Shown here in pieces: positions 1 to 10,500 of a stretch of 64,000 nucleotides of DNA (positions within the stretch are counted from its first letter, which is position 1; every line of letters starts with the position of its first letter). Where the stretch lies: assembly GCA_963281155.1 (NCBI GenBank), contig CAUJLY010000004.1, forward strand, positions 4,526,001 to 4,590,000. The letters run 5' to 3'. Under the pieces are notes generated by a model. The model saw nothing but the letters and a program-made list of their open reading frames with translations. It was not told the DNA's origin and did not search any database. The position numbers were made by a program, and so were the translations under genes. Source of the DNA: Rhabditophanes sp. KR3021 (Eukaryota > Nematoda > Chromadorea > Rhabditida > Alloionematidae).

Positions 1-1709
1 GATCGGCTGGGCCTGAAAACATATTATTATTGACTATTCGTGAATATTAGTGAGGTAATATAAAGGTTTTTAATATTTTTTAATAATTGTCCAAAGTACA
101 AATAACTGCGAATCAACTGTGTTCTTTGCACATTAAGGACACAAATACACATTTGGTCCAAGGCATTTCACGTGATCATAATTAATAACTAATTTCAACT
201 ACTTATTTACTTTAGTTCGCAACAACTTCGCACTCATCCTGGTCTTTACTAAATTTAAAATGGCAGAAAATTTAAGAAAGAAGACAGATTCTATTGTTCA
301 CGTTTTAAGTAATAAATTGAGCCAAGCAATCATATATGCCACAAGGTGGCTAAGACGGAAAGAAGTAAGGCTTGTGTTGGAATTGGCATGTCTTAAAAGT
401 TTATTTAACTTATTTTCTTTAGATATTCAAAAATCTGAATAGAAGAAAGAAGATTTGATGGAGTTGGTAAGCTAAAAGAACTGCTATTTAATGTATCCCA
501 ATATATTATTTACTTTAGAATCTAATTTAAAGGAGCCAGAACTGATAGTAATTAGTATTTATGAGGAATGACTTGCTGTGTGTACCTCCTCCTCAAATAG
601 CCTATTATATGCCTTCAAATATTTTGGCAGCCAAAAGACACAATCTAGGGAATCTTGAAGTAGACAGCACATTTTATAGAAGTTTTAAGTTGAACCTGGC
701 AAAAGGGGATGAGATATTTCAACAACTTCAAGCATCTCTGGAAACTTTTGGTGAAATTCGGAAGACTTTGTGTGATGATTCAGCCAAAACTTCCATCAAT
801 ACATGGAGAATCATTGAATTGATGGTCGTTCTTACTCGGCGGTGAGCAGTCTATTTTATAATAAAAGTAAAGGAAGTCCAATTATTCAACGGGAAAACTT
901 CTGACTTATATTCTTTCACCGGTTTCGTCAACGAATAAATCAAGATGGAGATTCTTGAACTGATCCAATGAGTCTTGTTTATTGTAAATGGCCCGATTAC
1001 CTGACATTCTTGGTGGAGATACCCAGAATGCGGCAAAAAGGAATTGGGTTATTAAAATAATGAAGGCTAATTCGATATGCTCAAAACAAGAATTAATGAC
1101 GTATGAAGCCCAAGAAATGGATGCACGATCATGGGCGCAAAATGACTGATTTTTTTCCATTATTTTTTGATGATAAGTGCTTTAGATACGTGTACCGAGT
1201 GGATTTTATCTGAAGTCACAATTCAAGCCCGAACAACTATGACGATGATCTTGAAGGCGCTCTCTCCGATGATGTCGATGGATTTTGCCTGTTGTAGATC
1301 ACGATCGATCCGGTGGTAACTCCAACTGAATTGAAATATGATGCAGATGCCAAGGACCATGTGCTGTACATAGACTAGACTAAGAGCATTATAAAAAGGA
1401 TGAGTGATACCATGAGTGTCTACAATAAAGTAGTTGATAAACTATGCACATGGTACTCACTCTTGGCCAGGAAATGATTGTTTTACGTTGGACGTATGCC
1501 TTAGAAGGACTTGCTATGATATTGAAGCCTTCTTTATTGATTACTTTCGAGATGAGTACACTAACAGTGATTGCGGCAACCCATCTCGTTAAATTGCTCA
1601 TTATATGTTCCCAGACAAAAACGATGAAGTTGCTCAATTGATCTTCCAAGACTTTTTGGATAATAATGTCGTGTTAATTTAAGAAAAGACGCTAATTAAT
1701 TCTTTTAAA
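1..1709. other. Stretch of decayed coding fragments, no intact gene recognised
   Basis: This stretch holds several short open frames that do not join into a recognisable protein. On the plus strand, 260-442 starts with an ATG and could splice at GAA/gtaagg (363/364) to an acceptor near 424, but the next exon stops quickly. 561-845 is a 94-codon frame preceded by stops. 1200-1670 reads through several frames with stops and frameshifts, containing pieces such as FIDYFRDEYTNSDCGN and HYMFPDKNDEVAQLIFQDFL, so it looks like one protein that has decayed. If the PUF60 gene at 1794-2300 continues leftwards, all of this lies in one of its introns, antisense to it. I do not recognise the family. Confidence 0.35.
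906..1160 (-). CDS. Possible small single-pass membrane protein, uncertain
   Basis: An uninterrupted 84-codon frame starts with an ATG at 1160. It has one hydrophobic stretch at about residues 28-45 (ELAFIILITQFLFAAFW) and a polar C-terminal tail. I do not recognise the protein. Possible splice donors lie inside the frame, for example ATGTCAG/gtaatc, so the true exon may be shorter. It sits among decayed fragments and could be chance or a remnant. Confidence 0.2.
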   Translation of the reverse strand: MEKNQSFCAHDRASISWASYVINSCFEHIELAFIILITQFLFAAFWVSPPRMSGNRAIYNKQDSLDQFKNLHLDLFVDETGERI

Positions 1710-1793
1710 CTATTTAAATTGTGTGAAATTAACAAACTCGATGCTTAAGGTTTTAAAATTGTGCCCCCTGATATTTAGCCCCTGAATCGTTAC

Positions 1794-2300
1794 CTGGGGT
1801 ATGTTTGACGGTTTTCCTACTTTGAGGTTTCTGCCTCCCATCAACCTTCCGTTCATGGTCTCCTGAGCTAAGATTGCTGCCTCTGGTACTTCGAACTCTA
1901 AAAAGGCAAAACCTTTATGATGCCCAGTAAGTGCATCCCAAGACATATTAATAGACTTTATGGGACCGAAAGAACTAAAAGTCTCCTTAATTTGATCTTC
2001 ACGTACTTCGAAACTAATTGAACCTATATATACTCTAGCCATTAAACTCAATGCCTGAGCATATTAAAATAAGATATTAGATTGGCAGTCAATTATTTTC
2101 AAAATTACCTGAGCATATTGCTGTACCTTAAGCTGATTTTGTTGATGAGCTAAATTTTGCTGGTGTAGAAAGTGTTTTACCGAAGCATCTTTGGCAAATC
2201 GTTTTAATTCTTCTACGTCTGATTGTTGGCGAGTTGAAAGTTTAGGAAGGCCAAGACCTAACAACTCTGCCTCTTTTTTTGCCCCAGGTCCGACATAAAC
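1794..2300 (-). CDS. PUF60 / Half pint splicing factor, two exons in view
   Basis: Two exons are visible: 2300-2109 and 2054-1794, joined in phase 0 across a 54-base intron. The first encodes the region that precedes the RRMs in poly-U-binding splicing factors ([17 protein letters not shown], then a Gln-rich [15 protein letters not shown]). The second encodes RRM1 with its RNP motifs (RVYIGSI and KGFAFLEF) and the family-typical INMSWD and [18 protein letters not shown]60 helps U2AF recognise 3' splice sites in the nucleus. The exon ends at a donor (CCCCAG/gtaacg). RRM2 and the C-terminal UHM domain are not found in the 1.8 kb to the left, so the gene either continues past the window edge or is truncated. 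The 5' coding exon was not identified: no in-frame ATG precedes the first exon seen. Confidence 0.8.
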
Positions 2301-2591
2301 CTAAAAAGATGTTTAGGCAATTCAAACAAAGTGGAAACATACCAATCCTGATTGTGGTTTAAATGTAGCAGCACACATTCTTTAACGTCAATTTTGGAAT
2401 TCTTTGAGATGGAAATATTATAAATGGACTTGATAAGAAGTATATAAATGCTTAAACTTAACCAAATGGATATAGCAAGTACAATCAATGGATCTCTTTG
2501 AATAACGAATACTTGACCAAGAACACATTGGAACAACGTGTCTTTCACTTGCACTACATCAAATTTGTGTGAAGTGCGTGATTTATGCAAA

Positions 2592-3525
2592 ATGCCCAAA
2601 AATCATAATTCATGGCAATCTTATATGCCTATTTTTATCAAAAGAAACTATTTCTTGATGAATCTATTGTTTGAAGAGTATGTGTCAATAGGGTTTTTTT
2701 ACTACATCATTACACTTCTCATTTCTATTGGTGGGCATATTTTTGGAAACAGCTGGATAAATTATTTATTCACTTTTAAAGCATGTGTATTAGTATGTTT
2801 TATTCCCAAGCAAGTCAAGTATCTCAAGGTAATTTTTATCTCTAATTCCAAATAACCATTTATTTTAGTATTCCTTTCAAAGTGGATTTTTAGGGTTCAG
2901 TCAAGGATTGCTATTAAGATTATTGTTTCAAAATATTTCAACTGAATATGTGGTGTTTTTGATTTATTTGAATATTTTGATATTTTTCCATATATCAGAA
3001 TTTCTGTTCACTGGAATGGCTAATCCTAGATCAATTAACACTTCGAGCTTTCTATTGGATCACTCCGTTCCATATTGGGTAGCTGCAAGTTCAAGTTGGA
3101 TTGAATATGGAACAGAATACTACTTCTTTCAAACCTACAAACCTTTTAATATTTCAGTTGTGGGGATATTGCTTTGTCTGAGTGGGGAATTTATTAGGAA
3201 GTGTGCAATAATTCAAGCTTCAAAGGGATTTACACATATTGTTGCAAATCAAAAACTATCACAACACAAGTTAGTGACTCATGGTGTATATTCTTATGTA
3301 AGACATCCGGCATATTTAGGATGGTTTTTATGGTCGGTAGGGACTCAAGTCACTCTTTGCAATCCTGTTTGTATTATTTTGTACATGATTTTGACTTGGA
3401 AATTTTTTGCAGAGCGCATTAATGAAGAAGAAATGTACTTAATTGACTTTTTCTCAGACACTTATAGAAAATACCAAAGTATGGTTCCTTCTGGCATTCC
3501 ATTCGTAAAAGGATACATGTGTTAA
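2592..3525 (+). CDS. Isoprenylcysteine carboxyl methyltransferase (ICMT)
   Basis: Exons 2592-2828 and 2869-3525 give 297 residues, close to the 284 of the human enzyme. ICMT is a multi-pass ER membrane enzyme that uses S-adenosylmethionine to methylate the C-terminal prenylcysteine of Ras-like and other CaaX proteins. Several hydrophobic helices are visible. The C-terminal half carries the family signature: HKLVTHGVYSYVRHPAYLGW, with the RHP cofactor-binding motif, then RINEEEMYL and YRKYQSMVPSGIPFV. The first ATG, at 2592, was chosen; codons upstream are open but lack an ATG. The intron is only 40 bases. Confidence 0.92.
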
Positions 3526-3526
3526 T

Positions 3527-3650
3527 ATCTTGTTTAATAAAATAAATAAAAATATACCTCAACATAATATTCTTTGTTTAATAAAATAAAAATATATCTC
3601 AATATTATATTTTTCGTTTTAGTAAAATGAATACAGAATATACCTAAATG
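3527..3650. repeat. Imperfect tandem repeat, about three units
   Basis: Directly after the ICMT stop codon, a unit of roughly 45 bases built on tttaataaaataaa..aatatacctcaa recurs three times with drift (near 3530, 3575 and 3615). It probably forms the 3' UTR and polyadenylation region of ICMT, since AATAAA-type motifs occur in each unit. Confidence 0.6.
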
Positions 3651-3795
3651 TCCATTGCTTTAAATGAAGTAAATTAAATTAAGAACTATACCTTGCTTGA
3701 TTTAATGTTTATTTGTGAATATCTTGAAAGGACTAATTGGAACATCATAAGCTGCACATAAACTGTTGATTTTATATCGTTGCAATAAATTCGAA

Positions 3796-6011
3796 ATGAT
3801 TTGGCCTATTTTTATTGTTCCTTTGGCAATACTAATTATTTTGGTTGGGGTTGTTTATTATTCACTTGGGAAACGTACTAAAATTCAATTTGTAGGAAAG
3901 CATGCGTTGATAACAGGTAATTTATTTTATAAAGCATTAATGACATATCGATAATGTAGGTGGGTCAAAAGGAATCGGTAAAGAATTAGCGAGAGAATTA
4001 ATTTTAAAAAAATGCAATGTTTCAATTGTCGCCAGAAACGAAAACGACCTTAAAGAAGCTTGCAAGGAATTAAATGAAATAAGCGAAAAAAAGGGATATG
4101 TTAACAAAGCTAATTGGTATTCAGCAGATATGGGTGGTTCATCTGAAAGTATTGAAAAAGTTATTCGTAATGCAGAGGAGAAATTTGGTAGTGTTGACAT
4201 CTTAATTAACAATGCCGGAGTGTCAACTCAAGCAGCATTCTGTGATTTACCAATAGATGCTTTCGAAAAACAAATGAAAATTAATTATCTAAGTGGTGTA
4301 TTTGCTAGTAGAGCCGTCATTGATGGAATGAAAAGAAAGAAAAGTGGAACAATTTCTTTCGTTAGTTCAGCAGCCGGTATTTTCTTTCTTTAATAACCTT
4401 AATTAACTGATATTTCATTTTAGGTAATTTTAAAGGAGTCAAAAAATAATAAACATCAAGCATTATTTAAAAAAGGGAAAAAATTATTAAAATAAGACAA
4501 ATTATTACTTGATGATAGTCAAAATTTCATCCATATTACTGAGAGCAATATGTCCTATCTCTTAACAATTGTTGGGTTTTCCTGCACACTACAACATTTG
4601 ATTGACCAGAAGAGTCAATGTTTGTCACGGCATGTTGAAGGTTCATAATAACTGAGTACTCAAAAGCCAAAGCTATCGATGATCAAAGTCTCCTTGTCAT
4701 TGAGAGGAATGTACCTGGAATAAAAACGCTTGGTACCTCCAATGTGATTATTAAATCTACTTCCCACGTTTCCGGGGACACCACAATAAAAGATTGATCT
4801 AATAAACTGATCAAAAGTTAGCATTCATATGGAGAGGCAAATCAAGCAAGACGTAAAAACTTTGTTCACCACTTGCGGTATTGGGGACTTTGCATCTTTT
4901 AACTCATCCTTTAGTTTAAGCCATAGTTCTTTGAAAGATAAACCTTCTTCTTTCCTACAAGTCTCATAAAACTCACTTCTAAACTGGACACATACTCTCT
5001 TTTTCACATGGTATGGCCAACCTTTCAAATCATTAAACGTATTACTACAACTTGTACATTTATACTTGACATTTTTTTACAATAGCCTACTTCTTGTTGA
5101 ATTGTGGCGCTTCTTCCTAGTGAAGCACTTTTCTCTGGCTTGAATTTGTTGTTTTGGTCTCCATAGCCGTTGGCATCTTTACTTTGACGTAACATATTTT
5201 AATTATCAAATTGACGATATTTAAAAATGATGAGGCTAGTATCTTGTTCAAATATTTTATTCAGATTTATTTTCTAATAAGCATACTAAGGACACAAAAT
5301 GGCATTTTATTTTGCATTTACTCAAAAAATATATGCTGCAATTTTTTAATTTTATGTGTATAAATATTTAAAAGCAAATAATGACTCAATTTAATTTAAT
5401 CCAACTGCAGGACAATGTGCCATTTGGGGATATACTGCTTATGCTCCTTCAAAGTTTGCTGTGAAAGGTTTTGCTGAAGCACTTAATATGGAATTATCAC
5501 CTTTTAATATTAATGTATCTGTTCTGTATCCCCCAAATACTAATACTTCCGGTAAATTATCTACAAAATAGACTAAAATAGCAGTATTTTTCAGGATTTG
5601 CTGTAGAATTGAAAGAAATGCCCGAAGAATTAAAAATCATAGGCTCTTCTGCGGGTTAGTTAACTCAAAGACAGGTTATATCTGTTAATACCGTATTTTT
5701 TATTTATACGAAAACTAAGTTTATTACAATTAAAAAACTATGTTCTTATAGGACTTTTTGAACCTGATTTTGTAGCAAAGGAATTGATCAAAAATATTGA
5801 AGAGGGAGAATTTGCAACAAATATTGGACTCGATGGATGGATGTTGGGACATTTAACTTCTGGCGCTTCTCCCGAAAAGAATCTTATCTCCGCTTTCACT
5901 CAAATAATGTTTTCAGGTTTATTCCGCCTAATCTTGTTGTGTTATATCGGATATTTCAACAGAGTTGTTGAGAATTTGCATGATAAGAAGGAAAAAATTA
6001 AAAAGCAATAG
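3796..6011 (+). CDS. 3-ketodihydrosphingosine reductase (KDSR)
   Basis: Five exons (3796-3916, 3960-4376, 5411-5551, 5595-5654, 5752-6011) join in frame to 332 residues, the same length as the human enzyme. KDSR is an ER membrane short-chain dehydrogenase that reduces 3-ketodihydrosphingosine with NADPH in sphingolipid synthesis. An N-terminal membrane helix (residues about 2-24) is followed by the nucleotide motif GGSKGIG, then NNAG, the catalytic Ser in VSSAAG and the YxxxK pair in AYAPSK. A C-terminal hydrophobic segment (FSGLFRLILLCYIGYF) matches the family. The start is the first ATG. Exon 2 ends in GCCG/gtattt, and the 1034-base intron that follows consists of the GIY-YIG element described separately. 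Confidence 0.92.
4377..5410 (-). mobile_element. GIY-YIG intron element, copy A (KDSR intron 2)
   Basis: The whole 1034-base intron is a diverged copy of a family also found in LKB1, ACAT1 and XMAP215. On the minus strand, antisense to KDSR, a decayed gene starts near 5195 with a polar N-terminus (ending ATIQQEV). It includes a piece reading ELWLKLKDELKDAK near 4900 and a GIY-YIG-like C-terminal region near 4500-4800, with a YCG-type motif, then an EYSVIM..TNIDSSGQSN segment in shifted frames. Several stops and frameshifts show it is dead. In the KDSR direction the intron starts gtattttctttc and has ttttaggtaattt about 45 bases in, as in the other copies. The 3' end shares a cttattaga..aataaa block with copies B-D. 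This is the most diverged of the four. Confidence 0.7.
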
Positions 6012-6231
6012 AATCGAAGTAACTAATAATAATTTAATTACTGCTTTTGATAATAAATGTTGACTAAAATTATAAATTTATTTTAAATTACTTTGGAAAG
6101 AAAGAATATTTTATAGTTACAACTTCAGTTAAAAAATAGTTTTTGATAGAGCTGTCAATCAGAAAAAATACCCTGACTTGATTTGTAATTTTAATAATTA
6201 TGCAGAAGGACATCATCAAAATACTGGACTT

Positions 6232-7309
6232 TTAATAAGTTATGGAATCGTGACCGCCATCGTTTTCAACGTCATCAAGCAAATCATTTGGAGTTTCAAA
6301 TCCCTCTTGTGTAGCATAAAGAATGGCTAGAACTTTGGAAGCGTCAATAGATCCAGTACTTTCATTATCTTGACATAAAACTTCTAATTGGCGCAATTTC
6401 GAAAAATAAAAATCGCGTTCCTTTTCAAGGCCAGCTAATACTTCATCTGATTCTAATAATTGTCTTCTAACTTCTTCTAATTCGCGGCAAACTTGGTCAT
6501 GAATTCCAGGTTCAACACCGGGACTCTTATTTTGAACATTTCTTGGAGTAGTATTGGCCATACGGGAAGCAATGTTTGCGGTTTTAGGTGTAGCGGTAAC
6601 CGATGGCTTTTTTGTGGCGGCAGCAGAGGAGTTGGAATTTACGGAATAATTAGAGGATGTTCTCATTCCAATTGGACGAGAAAGAGATGCACCACCAACT
6701 TGTCTGGCTGGAGTTCTTGATGATGCAGACCCAAGGGCACTTCCCTTAGAAGGTATTCCTGGCAATGGTTCCCCACCTCTTGCTTCAATGGGGTTATAGT
6801 CACGTGGTTCAAAATTAGCATCGAAGAACCTCTTGAACCATTGCAAAAATTCTTAAAACAAAACTGTAATTCCATCAAAACTATAGTGAAAATACCTACC
6901 AAAATTATCTTGAAATTTTCCTTTAACTAGTTTGTCCACAGGAACTACTTTCTCTATCTTAAGCACCTTCCACGATGTTTGAATTAACTTCCAATTTGAT
7001 AACCATTCCAATTCCAAGCGACTATTCCACTTGACTTTTCGCAATTGAATTGATTCAGGAAACAAAAGATCAGTAAACTACAACCAATATTATACAACAC
7101 CCTTAAAGACAATCACACTTACCAGACAATACCCAGCCCCAGTATGTAAATCTTCAATCTTTGTAAATTCTGATTGAAGGCAATCATTTACCCATGCCAG
7201 CTACAGAAAAGTTGGTTAGTAGTACGTTTATATATTTACATCAACTTACCATTTCATTTCGAGAAAGATGATCTGTTGAAGAATTGGTCGTATAAACATT
7301 AATGACCAT
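6232..7309 (-). CDS. EB1 family microtubule plus-end protein (MAPRE/EBP)
   Basis: Exons 7309-7250, 7200-7123, 7077-6900 and 6851-6232 join in frame to 311 residues. EB proteins bind growing microtubule plus ends through an N-terminal calponin-homology domain and recruit partners through a C-terminal coiled coil. The CH domain covers about residues 1-120 (MVINVYTT, LAWVNDCL, then [20 protein letters not shown] and FFDANFEPRDY). A Ser/Pro/basic linker follows. The EB-homology coiled coil (residues about 225-280) has FYFSKLRQLEVLCQ. The tail is acidic and ends in ITY rather than the usual EEY/F, but the terminal Tyr bound by CAP-Gly proteins is kept. An acceptor (gaatttttag) lies 6 bases before the ATG, suggesting trans-splicing or a 5' UTR intron. 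Confidence 0.95.
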
Positions 7310-7523
7310 TTTAGTCTAAAAATTCAAGGTAAACTAGATATTAAATAAGTCAAAATATAAATATCGATGAAAACGATAAATTTGAAATAGTATGCATTCA
7401 CACAAAATAATTTAAGTTTCAAATTAAGTATAGAAGTTAAACAACAAAAATACCAATAATATAGGCATTACATGTAGAAGACAAATATGTTAATATCTAA
7501 ATTCGGATATATTTCTACTGATA

Positions 7524-10500
7524 TCAACTTGATGATCTTCCTTTAAAACATTTTCTAAAAAACGGAAATATTCGACGAGATTTCCTCTGCTTTGGATTAA
7601 CTGTCGAACATTTATTATTTACATTGTCTTCTTTGTCAGGTTCAACTAATTTCTCAATTTCATCCGTATTAACAATCCCTGTATCATCTGAGACGCCCTC
7701 TCTACAACTAATCACTTCTTCCTCTTTACTGACTTTGCTTATTTCAAAGCCATTATTGCAATTTACTCCCTCTTCGAAGTACTCCTGCTCCGTGTATTGT
7801 GGGCTTGTGTCAAATATTTGCTGGAGCGGCTCGTAAATTGAAAGTGGTCTATGTTTACTTGCAAGTCCATTTTTGTCTCCAGGAATTGGCGGCACTTCTA
7901 CAATATCACTAAGTTCCTGCTTAATTATTTTTCTAAACCAGTAATTCCTTCTTACTTCATCCACATTATATCTCACCATTGGATCTTTTCTTAATAGACC
8001 GTGAAATAATTCTTCCAAATCTTTTTCTATTTCAATATTTGTGGTAATTTCTAACTCCTGATTAGTTATATTATCATATAACATCATCATGACTTCGCGC
8101 GACTGATGGTCACTAGCACATTTAGTAGAATGAATCAAGTTACTCGAAGAACCTTCAACATCTCTAACTGAATGAACCACCATACCTGGAAATGATTAAA
8201 TTTACTTATTCTTGATTTTAAATATATTTATTTCGTGTTTTGTGAAGTATTTATGTCACCCATCACAATTCAACTCCTATGTTTATTCGAATATAAGGTT
8301 GAATAAACGTTGTTCTAAATAGATCTAAGCCAGAAGAGCTTTTTGCTCGATCTCTAAATAAGCTTCGTCTTTATAAGTACATATTTATCGCAGAAGCTAA
8401 ACAGGTTCATTACAAGAGTAATAAAGGAAAAGCTCATGTTTTGGAAAGAGCCTGTACACAGATAGAAACTCAATCTGCTATTCTGAATAGGAAACTAAAA
8501 GGACAACACCGGAATCCATGGAAATAAATGTTGGGTTGCTGCTGCGAGTTTAGATGTTAAACTAAATTATTCATATCTTTTTAGGAATTTGATAAGTTTC
8601 CTAAATATTGTCATCTTTATGTAGTACGGGATGCAAAGAGAACAATAAAGTATGTTGCAATTTCAGCTTCTCGAGAAGGTGAGAAGGATGACGGGCATGT
8701 TAGGAGAATTAAAGAGCATAGAGAAGATGTTTCACTAGCTATGACGAATGAAAGATATAAGACACCCAAAGAATCTGAGTTTGCTGACTTGATTGAGGTG
8801 GAGGTTGTGTGGAAATAATATACTCACCAGAGAAGTATGCTAGAGTTGTAGTCCTTGCTATTAGTAAAAGCCGTCCTGAACTAAGTAATTGTGGAACAAG
8901 TCAATCTATGGAGTTTGTCATGCTCTCTATCCTGACACTCTCAAATTTGGAATTGCCTATTGTTGAATTATGGCTGAAACTAAAAGGTGAAGTAAATAGT
9001 GCAAAAGTCCCGCGATACTGCAATGGGCCCACAAAGTGTCTATGTCTTGCTGGACATACCTTCTCATATGGATGCTAAGAAGTTAACTCTTGATACATTT
9101 ATAAAATCAATCTTTTACTGTGATGTTTGTTACAACGTCACAGGGAGATTCGATGATAATATATGGATGCTGAACGTCGCTACTCTACTAGATTCATTTC
9201 CCTGAATGCTAAGGATACAATGATTATGGATATCTTAAAGAATATGAGGAAGATGGGGGCAGTTTATCTTGGCAACTTATCTTCGAATGAAGAACTTGAT
9301 CTTGAGTACTCAGTTATTATGGATCGTCAAGATGCCTTGACAAACATTGATTCCTCTGGTCATTCTAATGTACAAAAAATCCTGCTATTATAAAGAGAAT
9401 CTCGCATATTGTTCTCAGTAGCATGTATGACAATATAATTAGTAATATTGAATGATACTGTTTAGACTTCTAATATTCCCCCCTTTTAATAAAAGTTTGA
9501 TCACTTGATTGTTTCAAATTATTACCTAAAATTAAAATAAAATTAGATAAGATCAACAAGGAAAAAGTACCATCAAAAGGATATTCGCCACTAATCATGT
9601 TGTATAAACAAACTCCACTAGACCATAGATCAATTGGCCTTCCTCGAAAACGATCATGTATACCCTAAATTTGCACAGAGTATTAGTAATTATGAGTCTA
9701 AAATATGTTTAATATTAATTTTGTAGTGTTTTAAAATTTAAGCCACCAAAGATGATTTATACCAACTACTCAGGTCAAGAAATTTGACTTCAACATTTAA
9801 CATAGTTCTTCGAAAAATGTTTGGTCATCTCATTCTTATTTTAACGAGACTAATACGTGTTTGCATCCTTATTATTTATATTGTTAGTATATTAATCATA
9901 CTATTATAGTTACGCAAGATCTAATCTGCTGGGTTTTTTGCAAAAAAAGGAACACAGATTGGCCGAGGAAGCATCTCGCGAAGCAACTGGGGTAAAACAT
10001 GTAGTGATTACAAGAGCAATCCATTCTGGGGAAAGGGAAAACAGTAAGTAATATTAGCATTGCTGTTTTTAGTGCGGAAGATGGACATTTTATATCCAAT
10101 TATCGACCAGTTGTTTCACTTGAAAAAAAGATACTTACACTTTTTATGGCATCTGTCTCACTCTGTTGCGAATCGGTTAAGGTAATGCTAAAGACTCATT
10201 TAAACAAAATTACGAGTATAGTTGATCACTTTCGAATACACGATGTTTTGGATGAAGATGATGAAACAATTACAGCCATTTGGGAGCTTAGAAAGACCTT
10301 CAATTCTGTAGAGGAACTCTCAGAACCGTCTTGTTTGTCTTCGATAATAATTACGAAAAACTACGTAAAGTAAACATTATCACTGATGTATTAAGTGAAG
10401 ATATTTTGCGTGTTGAATGGAACTTTAGTGAAAGACTTGCTAATCCTAAAAAGGTTTCAACGTGTCGTGAAAAAGGTATTTGAATTATCAATTAACTGCG

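Noticed and set aside
2258..2599. 113-codon minus-strand frame between PUF60 and ICMT
   Set aside because: It would be the natural place for the PUF60 5' exon, but no donor joins it to exon 2 in frame, and it overlaps the ICMT start. I could not support it as a gene.
4377..5410. Element copies as ordinary DNA transposons or non-LTR retrotransposons
   Set aside because: I saw no terminal inverted repeats, reverse transcriptase or DDE transposase. The only enzymatic motifs are GIY-YIG-like.
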